From: WTAW01 sp050115915 | Lineage (GTDB): Bacteria; Acidobacteriota; Aminicenantia; Aminicenantales; Aminicenantaceae | Direction of reading: 5' to 3' | DNA length: 21,878 nucleotides | Assembly: GCA_050115915.1 (NCBI GenBank) | Contig: JASFPP010000042.1 | Coordinates: 1 to 21,878, forward strand | Shown here: in pieces, positions 14,931 through 21,878 of the stretch | Layout of the letters: every line of letters begins with the position of its first letter | Numbering within the stretch: position 1 is the stretch's first letter | Made by a program: the position numbers and the translations under genes | Notes under the pieces: generated by a model | The model's database searches: none | The model's input: the letters and a program-made list of their open reading frames with translations, nothing else | Told to the model about the DNA's origin: nothing

Positions 14931-16004
14931 ATGTTTAAAATCGATAAGTTTATTAAACGGCGATCTGAGAAAATTGGATTGCCCCCCGGCACTCCTGTTT
15001 ATACTGGCGATAAAAAAGAGGAAGCTATTCGGATAACTGTTATAGATTATGATGTGGATCACTTTGATGAAAAAGAAATCTCTGATGCTAGAGACTGCTG
15101 TGAGCTCAAAGATACATCCTCTATATCCTGGATAAATGTCGATGGAATTCACGATGTCGAACTTATAGATTCTTTCAAAGAGAGTTTCGGATTACATCCT
15201 CTTGTTGTTGAAGATATTGTGCATACGGGACAGCGCCCGAAAATTGAAGATTACGGAGAATATATTTATATCGTTTTCACTATGCTCACATATGATGAAG
15301 AACGAAAAGAAATCAAGGGTGAACAGGTCAGCCTCATCCTTTCCGAGAATTTCGTGCTTTCTTTCCAGGAACGGAGAGGGGATATTTTTGATCTCATCCG
15401 GGAAAGACTGAGAAACGCTAAAGGCCGCATCCGGAGAATGGGAACCGATTATTTAGCCTATGCGCTAGTCGATTCGGTCGTGGATCAGTATTTCGTCATC
15501 TTGGAAAAAATTGGCGAAAGGATCGAAGAGCTTGAAGAGTCCTTGACGAAAAATGCACAACCTGAAACCATGCAAGAGATTCACAGGTTGAAGAGAGAAA
15601 TGATTTATCTGCGAAAATCGATCTGGCCTCTAAGAGAATCCATAAGTGAATTAGAAAAGTCGGAGTCTGCTCTTATAAAGAAAGTCACGCTCAAATATCT
15701 CAGGGATGTTTATGACCACACCATTCAGATCATCGATACGGTCGAGACCTTCCGCGATATGTTATCCGGGATGCACGACACTTATCTGACGAATATCAGC
15801 AACCGTATGAACGAAATCATGAAAGTCCTGACGATCATTGCCACTATTTTTATCCCGATGACGTTTATAGCAGGAATCTATGGGATGAATTTCAAATTCA
15901 TGCCCGAACTCGACTGGCGTTGGGGATACTTTGTTGTATTGGGAGTGCTTGTCGCCATTGCTGTTCTGATGCTTGTGTTCTTCAAGCGAAAAAAGTGGTT
16001 GTGA
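14931..16004 (+). CDS. corA: CorA family magnesium (cobalt/nickel) transporter
   Basis: The 357-residue protein matches the length of Thermotoga-type CorA. The N-terminal cytoplasmic domain contains GLPPGTPVYTG, SWINVDGI, HPLVVEDI, QRPKIEDYGEYIYIVFTML and EQVSLILSENFVLSFQE. The long helix (about 200-295) includes YLAYALVDSVVDQY and LKREMIYLRKSIWPLRE. TM1 (about 297-317) ends in the signature YGMNF (G318-M319-N320), the ion-selecting loop carries MPELDW, and TM2 (about 331-351) ends in a basic tail, KRKKWL. CorA is a homopentameric channel for Mg2+ in the inner membrane. It is transcribed alone and divergent from DUF502. Confidence 0.95.
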   Translation: MFKIDKFIKRRSEKIGLPPGTPVYTGDKKEEAIRITVIDYDVDHFDEKEISDARDCCELKDTSSISWINVDGIHDVELIDSFKESFGLHPLVVEDIVHTGQRPKIEDYGEYIYIVFTMLTYDEERKEIKGEQVSLILSENFVLSFQERRGDIFDLIRERLRNAKGRIRRMGTDYLAYALVDSVVDQYFVILEKIGERIEELEESLTKNAQPETMQEIHRLKREMIYLRKSIWPLRESISELEKSESALIKKVTLKYLRDVYDHTIQIIDTVETFRDMLSGMHDTYLTNISNRMNEIMKVLTIIATIFIPMTFIAGIYGMNFKFMPELDWRWGYFVVLGVLVAIAVLMLVFFKRKKWL

Positions 16005-16148
16005 TATCTCTTCACGGATTTCCTTGAATCATCTTAGAAGAGCAAGTTTTAATAGATTCTTTTCTTTCATAGGGCATCATGACTTTTCAAATCTCAAAGA
16101 TTGATTTAAAATGAAAACGTATTTAATTTGATTAATGGGGTGAACTTC

Positions 16149-16817
16149 ATGCGTTTACTAACATCTTTCAAAAGAGCAAGATTCAAAGTTTTAATTGTAC
16201 TTATTACCATGCTTCTCTCGTGTGCCGGCCATCATTCCGTTTCTATGACAAGGGAACAGGCTCCCGATCCCTATGAACAGGGATTGGAATTACTAAAACA
16301 GTTTAAATACGGAGAGGCCAAAGCCAGTTTCGACAAGGCAATTGCAAATAATCCTAAACACAAAAAAGCATTTTATTACAGGGGAACAGCAAGAATTGCG
16401 CTTGACCAAGTGGACTCGGCAATGGTCGATTTCGACAAATCTCTCAAAATCGATCCGGAATACGCGAACGGGTATGTGGGAAGGGCTCAGGTTTACATCA
16501 AAAAGAAAGATTTTGTGAAGGCCATGGAGCAGTTATCTGAAGCACAAAAACTGGAGCCAAATAATCCTGAGGCATTCTACCAGATAGGCGTAGTCTATGG
16601 ATATCAACAGAAAGTTCAAGAGGCCATCGACTCATTCAAGCGTTGTCTTGAAGTGCAGCCACTGCATGCCTATGCGCATTATCAAATCGGTCTCGCTTAC
16701 TATCAGGTCAAGAGGCCCGATCTGACGCTCGTCCATCTGGAAAAGTTCCTCATACTCGCACCCGATGCTCCGGAAGCCGAACAAGTCCGGAGGCTTTTGA
16801 GCTCGCTGCGCAGATAG
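16149..16817 (+). CDS. TPR-repeat lipoprotein
   Basis: The 222-residue protein starts at ATG 16149, preceded by GGGGTGA at a good distance; a TTG at 16128 is an unlikely alternative. A basic N-terminus and hydrophobic stretch end in the lipobox MLLSC (C25), so the protein is probably lipid-anchored in the cell envelope. Residues about 40-220 form five tetratricopeptide repeats, for example EQGLELLKQFKYGEAKASF, AFYYRGTARIALDQVDSAM and AFYQIGVVYGYQQKVQEAI. TPR lipoproteins usually scaffold envelope complexes such as BamD- or PilF-type assemblies. Its position tail-to-tail with the TamB-Omp85 fusion gene, 18 bp apart, is suggestive, but they are on opposite strands and not one operon. The partner is unknown. 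Confidence 0.88.
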   Translation: MRLLTSFKRARFKVLIVLITMLLSCAGHHSVSMTREQAPDPYEQGLELLKQFKYGEAKASFDKAIANNPKHKKAFYYRGTARIALDQVDSAMVDFDKSLKIDPEYANGYVGRAQVYIKKKDFVKAMEQLSEAQKLEPNNPEAFYQIGVVYGYQQKVQEAIDSFKRCLEVQPLHAYAHYQIGLAYYQVKRPDLTLVHLEKFLILAPDAPEAEQVRRLLSSLRR

Positions 16818-16835
16818 GCGAATACCCCACTCTTC

Positions 16836-19800
16836 TCAAAATGCCTGACCGATACTGAAATAGAGGACGGTTTTTTTCTCGTATTCGCGAGGAGAAAGAT
16901 TGATCCCATAGTCCAGACGGAGAAAGATCCCAGAGAGATACAGTCGTAGCCCGAATCCGGCGCCTGTGCGGACATCCAATGGATTGAAAACTTCGAGGTT
17001 TTCATAGACATTCCCAAAATCAAGAAAAGCCACCCCCTCAAGCCCTTTATAGAGAGGAAATCGCAGCTCTTGATTCATAACGAAAAGGGCCTCTCCGCCG
17101 AAAGACATTTGGAATAATGGATCGTAAGGCCCAACCATCTCTCTCTCGAATCCCCGTATAGAATTTGCCCCTCCCGCTAAGAATCGTAGACTTCTCGGGC
17201 TCAGGACTTTGTCAAAGGCATCGGCTAGGCCGATCCGGTAGTTCGATGCCCAGACAACTCCTGAGGAGATAGGCACATAGAGGGAATACTGGCCAAAGAA
17301 ACTGATATACTCGAGAGTGGTCTTGAGGAACTCTGGGGAATAGGTGAGGCTCAATGATAGAAAAGATCCCTGCTTGGCGTTGAGCTTGATTGCCCGCGTA
17401 TCTCTCACCCAAAAAATTTGAAATTCTGGAAAGAAGTAGTTGAAATCGAAAGAAAAAGGGCCAACAGTTTCCAGTTCGTAGATATGGGTGTTATTGATAC
17501 GAAAGAGATAGGAAAAGGATGAATGGAGAGAGGTTTGCAGTTGTTGCTGAATCGACAATCCCCACAATTCTTCTCTGAAAGTAGATTCAGTCTCCTCAGT
17601 GTAGAAGAAAGAATACAGCGTGTTGAATCGTCTGCCGAACCAGTATGGATCTTGGAGCGAAAAGCGGTAATCCTTTTGGCGGTCGTTCTGCCTGTAAAAG
17701 AACATGCCGTTATTTCCCCTGCCCAGGATGTTGATGAGATCTAGCTGACCGAAGCCTTCAAGCTTTTCTTCAGAGTTGTAACGCAGGCCATAATTCACAG
17801 CGAACCTTGGCTCTTCCTGGACTTCGACTAGGATTTTTGGCCATTTCCTCTGGCCCTCATTGTCCTCCCTTTGTATGTGCACCGTCCTGAAGATCATCAG
17901 GTTATAAAGATTTTTCTGGCTGGCGATCAGATCCCTTGTTCTCAGGATATCGCCTTCTTTGAAAGTGAGCTCTCTGCGGATGACGTGCTCTGGGGTACGT
18001 CGGTTTCCTCTGATTTCAATGGAGGATATTGTGTGGACCTCTCCTTCCTGAATAGTGTAGAGAAGGCCTATGGATGCCTTATCAGGCCCAGAGAGTTCCC
18101 GCACATCGATCTTGACATCGTGGAAGCCCTGTGACCTGTAAAAACTGTAGAGCCTGTTGGTGTCTGTGGCGAGATAAGTGGGAGAGAAGATGGTTCCCTC
18201 TTTCAAACTCATGGCCTTGGTGAGATCGAAGTCTGTGAAAACAGAATTGCCGGTGATTTGAATGGAAGAGATGCGGCTTTGAATTCCCTGATCGATGGGA
18301 AGACTGATATCAATGGCTTTTTTGTCATGATCAAAGTGAACTTGAGGGCGGCTGATAACGGGATTCTGATAACCGTATTCTGAAAAAAGGGTTTCAATAC
18401 GTAATTTAGCGCGTTTGAAATCAGAAAACAACACCCATAATCCTTTGCCTTTAGCCTTAGGAATTCCTGATACGGCCGTTTTGATCGCTTTTGGGGAGAT
18501 AGAGCTCTGCCCATCAATGGTAAAGTTTCTTGTCCGGTATTTCGGTCCCAAGCTCACGGAAAAAGCATAAATCGATTTTCCGTTGGCATTATTTTTTGTA
18601 TATGACACACTGGCATAGAGGTGACCTTTGCCACTCAAATCACGGAGGATCTGTTTTTTTACTTGGGAGACAGACATTTCTTCCGGTAACCTTCCATTCC
18701 ATTTCGCGATCACTTCTCTTTTGAGCTTTTTGCTGAGGGGATCTCCCTCAAAAGCAATGGCTACAGGGCTAAGAGGGGTGATATTTAAAATAATAGTGAT
18801 GGAGTTGCTGTTATCCTGTTGGAGCAGGGATTTGATGACTACGTTGAGATAATCATTGGCCTTGTAAAAAGCTTCCAGAGTGTCGATCGTCTTTCGCAGA
18901 TCTTTATAGCTGAATACAGATCCTTTTTTGAGCGACCGGGACAAGCGGCTCAGATCACTTTTTGGGAAAATGAGATCTCCTTCCAAGTGTATGTCTTTTA
19001 TTTGGAACTGTTTGTATCTTAAGGGAACAAGTGTTTTTTTCCCGCCACCCGGACTTCCCAAGAAGAAACGATGGCTAAAGCTCCCACCGTAGCTTCCGTC
19101 GTCCTTTGCAAAAGATTGAAGGGCGAAGTTTTTACTGAAGTTGTAGTCCAGGACCCACGTCTGATTCTGTGTGTTGCTGATATCTGTCGAATATACAAGT
19201 TCCAACGCGCGGATCAATCCCTTCCGGAATGTGAACCTGGCTCCAGGATCCTCTTCTGATGCGATATTAATCGGCTCGATGGAGATCTCTTCGGCTTTGA
19301 GGAAATTCTTAACTATGTTTGTGAAGGGTGAAGCAAAAGGACTCAAGAAGTACAGCATCAGCTGGTCGCCGATGACACCTGCGGCATCGTCCCGAAAGCT
19401 TTCTGTGCCGTATCCTGTGATCAGGAGAGAAGCCAGTTCGATTTCGGGGTAGGATGGTGAAGAGCTAAGCCAAAATGTCAGGTTTGTGATCGTGCCTGTG
19501 ATGGTCAAAGTAACCTTCAGATCTTCGCTAGCATTACGTAACTGTATGCGGGATATCTGTGTGTGCCCAGTGATTGACAATTGTCCTTCAAGCGGGTCGG
19601 CGTCCTCGAAATCCAGGCTGGCCTGCTCAACCTCATATTCGTGGTTTCCAAAAACGATCTGTCCGGTTTGCCTATTCCGGACAAAGCCCGATAGCCTGGG
19701 ATCGAAAACGGTTCCGCTCACTCGGATATTTCCATCCAGTTCCAGATCAACCAGATTGTTTTTGATGATGAAAGCATCGACTGTGGATAAATCTATATCC

Positions 19801-21878
19801 AGATTCAGAGGCCGGATTATTGGCGGGATGTCGTTGCGTAAAACTCTGTGTCTTGTCCGGATAGTATTGATCAGTTCGCCTCCAGGGTAGATGTCTGCAT
19901 TGTAGTAGGACTGGGTGATTTTAATATCTCCCCGCAGAAACCACGTTTTTTCTTCTTTTTCCAAGATGAGAGTCCCCCCAGAAAGCGCTTGGAATCCTTC
20001 TGGGTAGTTCACCTGGACTCTGTCGGCCTTCATCTCGATTCTGGAGGATACGATAGCGAAGGAACGGTAATTGATTTTCCCTTGAATATTTGTGGAACCC
20101 CCGTTGACAACTCCTTCAAGCGAAAGAAAGGTTGTCTCTGTGTCAGAAAAGTCAAGCGTTCCATCGACATTTGTGACAAAAAGAGGAGGGTCTTCCATCT
20201 GAAAAAATCCGTCCGATATCTTCCCGAGTCCGCTGACTACTGGATTCATTAGAGCTCCATTTAAATTGAGATCTAGGGACAGATTTCCACCCAAAACGGC
20301 ATCTTCTAATAGAGAAGACAGAATCGCACTTTCCAGGGAAGCGGAAAAGCTTGCATCTATCTGTGCTTCAGGCTGAATGCTTAGTTTACACGCAGCTTGA
20401 AGGAAGGATTGTCCTCCCGATAGACGAAATGGATTGAGGTTGAATAGACCCTCTCTCATATGGAATTGGATTTTTTCATCATTGGATATCTTGAATTCCT
20501 CCAGTGAAAATTCTACGGTTGTCAGCTCCCCCTCCATTTCGAGACCAGAGATTGAGGCGAAATCGCCGTAGAGCTTTACGGAACCATCGATCTTTCCTCC
20601 GAATTGTGTATGCAATTTTTCCGAAAGAAGTTCGGTGAAACTGCTGAGGTCTATCTCTCTCAGGGAGATTTGAATTTCGTTCTTTTGTGAAATTTTTGGC
20701 GAAGATTCATCCAGGGATTTCTGCGGGACAAGAGAGTCCAAAAGAACCTGTCCTTTAGCTTGAATGTTTCCCCGGCCAATTCCTATCGAGAGTTGATCCA
20801 GGTACAAAACATTTTCTGCTATTTTTGATCTGAGTGAAATGTCGTGAAACTCAGCGGGGATGAATTGACTGATAAAATGTCCGTTATCCAATTCGATCGA
20901 GGCGCTAAAATCTGGCTCTAAAAACGAACCGGATAAGCTTCCGTCTATCTTAAGCAGGCCTGATGCAATATTTCCAAGGAAAAGAGCTTCCAAGAGACGC
21001 AGATTGAGAGATCCGTGGATTTGGATATTATTGGCCTGTTTTTCTGTCATGGAAAGACTTCCCGATATGTTGAACTCTGTTTGGGGCCCCTGGATAGAGA
21101 AGTCTTCAATGATCAGGTCGCGGTTTTCAATTTTTAAACGAATCGGTTTCGTGGCTTGGAACAATAATTCTTTATACCGGAACGATCCTTTTTCAAGGTT
21201 CAAAGAGACTGTTGCATTCATCCAATCTTGTAAGGGGATTTCAAAGTCTGCCGTTGCTGAGATTTGGGAAGCAATTGGGGATGGCAGCGGCTCTAACCCT
21301 GAGCGCATCGTATGCCAGATGTCGATGGATTCCGTGTTGAATTGTCCTTTAAGGAGATAAGGATCCTCCAGAGTAAGCTTTGCCGCTACAGAGGTATTTA
21401 CGAGCGGAGTCTCCATTCGGATATTGACCGCCCGACCGTCCGAATCGGCTCTAAAACCCAGAGATCCTATCCAAGCATTCTGCACACGGATGTTTTCCAT
21501 GGACAGTTGAAGGGAAAAAACCGGATTTTTAAGCAGGCCGCTGCCTTTAATCTCGAGCTGTGCCAGGCCCTGGATACTCTTTTCATCCGTGTTTATCATT
21601 CGAAAGGTTGAAAAATCGATCTCACGGCCTTCGAGGTCGATTTCGAAAGTTTGGGCCCTCAGATCCAATCCCAGAAAACCCTCTAGAACGGCTTCACCCT
21701 TAGTAGCACTGAATTCCTCGAGAGTCAACTTGTGCTTCTGATATTGACCTCTTAATCTTATGGCATTGATGTCTTCGTTATCCACAACCAAGTCGTTGAG
21801 GGACAAAAAAAACTGGCTTGAGGGATCGGTTATTTCTCCGGATAGGGTCGCTTCCCCCGATAAGAATCCCTTGATTTG
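16836..21878 (-). CDS. TamB/AsmA-like - five POTRA - Omp85 barrel fusion protein, partial, enters from the right edge
   Basis: The minus-strand frame is open from base 21878 to a TGA at 16836 (1680 visible residues), so the true start lies outside; a TTG at 21806 is only an internal leucine codon. Residues 1 to about 950 are a beta-rich AsmA/TamB-like repeat region (GSLSGSFLEPDFSASIELDNG, then LDGNIRVSGTVFDPRLSG). It ends in a TamB C-terminal-type segment with SYPEIELASLLITGYG, GVIGDQLMLYFLSP and FTFRKGLIRALELVYSTD. About 950-1355 has five POTRA-like units, the last ones opening ISSIQITGNSVFTDFDL and ISSIEIRGNRRTPEHVI. About 1355-1680 is an Omp85 barrel with FLAGGANSIRGFERE, ELRFPLYKGLEGVAFLDFG and a terminal phenylalanine. 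The family inserts or assembles outer-membrane proteins, and TamB spans the periplasm and moves lipids. One polypeptide appears to combine both TAM partners. Confidence 0.9.
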   Translation of the reverse strand, partial: QIKGFLSGEATLSGEITDPSSQFFLSLNDLVVDNEDINAIRLRGQYQKHKLTLEEFSATKGEAVLEGFLGLDLRAQTFEIDLEGREIDFSTFRMINTDEKSIQGLAQLEIKGSGLLKNPVFSLQLSMENIRVQNAWIGSLGFRADSDGRAVNIRMETPLVNTSVAAKLTLEDPYLLKGQFNTESIDIWHTMRSGLEPLPSPIASQISATADFEIPLQDWMNATVSLNLEKGSFRYKELLFQATKPIRLKIENRDLIIEDFSIQGPQTEFNISGSLSMTEKQANNIQIHGSLNLRLLEALFLGNIASGLLKIDGSLSGSFLEPDFSASIELDNGHFISQFIPAEFHDISLRSKIAENVLYLDQLSIGIGRGNIQAKGQVLLDSLVPQKSLDESSPKISQKNEIQISLREIDLSSFTELLSEKLHTQFGGKIDGSVKLYGDFASISGLEMEGELTTVEFSLEEFKISNDEKIQFHMREGLFNLNPFRLSGGQSFLQAACKLSIQPEAQIDASFSASLESAILSSLLEDAVLGGNLSLDLNLNGALMNPVVSGLGKISDGFFQMEDPPLFVTNVDGTLDFSDTETTFLSLEGVVNGGSTNIQGKINYRSFAIVSSRIEMKADRVQVNYPEGFQALSGGTLILEKEEKTWFLRGDIKITQSYYNADIYPGGELINTIRTRHRVLRNDIPPIIRPLNLDIDLSTVDAFIIKNNLVDLELDGNIRVSGTVFDPRLSGFVRNRQTGQIVFGNHEYEVEQASLDFEDADPLEGQLSITGHTQISRIQLRNASEDLKVTLTITGTITNLTFWLSSSPSYPEIELASLLITGYGTESFRDDAAGVIGDQLMLYFLSPFASPFTNIVKNFLKAEEISIEPINIASEEDPGARFTFRKGLIRALELVYSTDISNTQNQTWVLDYNFSKNFALQSFAKDDGSYGGSFSHRFFLGSPGGGKKTLVPLRYKQFQIKDIHLEGDLIFPKSDLSRLSRSLKKGSVFSYKDLRKTIDTLEAFYKANDYLNVVIKSLLQQDNSNSITIILNITPLSPVAIAFEGDPLSKKLKREVIAKWNGRLPEEMSVSQVKKQILRDLSGKGHLYASVSYTKNNANGKSIYAFSVSLGPKYRTRNFTIDGQSSISPKAIKTAVSGIPKAKGKGLWVLFSDFKRAKLRIETLFSEYGYQNPVISRPQVHFDHDKKAIDISLPIDQGIQSRISSIQITGNSVFTDFDLTKAMSLKEGTIFSPTYLATDTNRLYSFYRSQGFHDVKIDVRELSGPDKASIGLLYTIQEGEVHTISSIEIRGNRRTPEHVIRRELTFKEGDILRTRDLIASQKNLYNLMIFRTVHIQREDNEGQRKWPKILVEVQEEPRFAVNYGLRYNSEEKLEGFGQLDLINILGRGNNGMFFYRQNDRQKDYRFSLQDPYWFGRRFNTLYSFFYTEETESTFREELWGLSIQQQLQTSLHSSFSYLFRINNTHIYELETVGPFSFDFNYFFPEFQIFWVRDTRAIKLNAKQGSFLSLSLTYSPEFLKTTLEYISFFGQYSLYVPISSGVVWASNYRIGLADAFDKVLSPRSLRFLAGGANSIRGFEREMVGPYDPLFQMSFGGEALFVMNQELRFPLYKGLEGVAFLDFGNVYENLEVFNPLDVRTGAGFGLRLYLSGIFLRLDYGINLSPREYEKKTVLYFSIGQAF

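Noticed and set aside
21804..21806. TTG codon as the start of the TamB-Omp85 fusion
   Set aside because: The same frame stays open for 24 more codons to the window edge and continues the beta-rich pattern, so the gene begins outside.
1..21878. tRNA, rRNA, CRISPR array or insertion sequence
   Set aside because: I saw no cloverleaf-like sequence, rRNA stretch, regularly spaced direct repeats or transposase coding frame. The intergenic gaps are short and mostly explained by promoters and ribosome binding sites.

Overview
The window comes from a diderm (Gram-negative-type) bacterium. It encodes an Omp85 outer-membrane barrel, two proteins with lipoprotein signal peptides and an exported-type sulfatase. 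Base composition is moderate and genes are tightly packed. The gene mix (sulfatase, CBM9-like protein, orphan PEP-synthase-type ATP-grasp proteins, TamB-Omp85 fusion, REP-like palindrome) would suit a deep-branching heterotroph such as an Acidobacteriota/Aminicenantota-like lineage. That placement is a low-confidence impression and no marker gene supports it.

Region 1 (1-7676) is the most unusual part. A divergent promoter region (676-922) separates a left-running, edge-truncated PEP/pyruvate-binding (PPDK_N) protein from a right-running operon. The operon encodes a glutamate-dehydrogenase-fold protein whose catalytic lysine is a serine, a 581-residue PPDK_N protein, and a 1060-residue protein joining a sensor-like N-terminus, PPDK_N and a nucleotidyltransferase domain with an intact metal-binding motif. 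A 120-residue protein of unknown function follows. None of the visible PPDK_N proteins shows the phosphohistidine swivel or the PEP barrel of true PEP synthase. The two complete ones share a C-terminal domain with an invariant G-[ST]-H-F-F motif instead. The arrangement looks like a regulatory or novel phosphotransfer system connected to nitrogen/carbon metabolism; this is inference.

Region 2 (7698-12463) holds a calcineurin-like phosphoesterase, a class I/II PLP aminotransferase, a REP-like imperfect palindrome, a formylglycine-type sulfatase behind a good promoter, and a CBM9-like protein.

Region 3 (12465-16004) is rich in membrane proteins: a DUF2179/UPF0316 protein (co-transcribed with the CBM9-like protein), a small membrane protein with a Trk-like pore motif and a TrkA-C domain, a DUF502 protein, and a CorA magnesium transporter with a very strong ribosome binding site.

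Region 4 (16149-21878) has a TPR lipoprotein convergent with a giant gene that enters from the right edge. Its visible 1680 residues are a TamB/AsmA-like beta-rich part, five POTRA-like domains and an Omp85 barrel in one chain. TamB and TamA are normally separate proteins.

Several starts were moved to downstream codons with better ribosome binding sites or family fit. Both edge genes are open to the window boundary and are annotated as partial.
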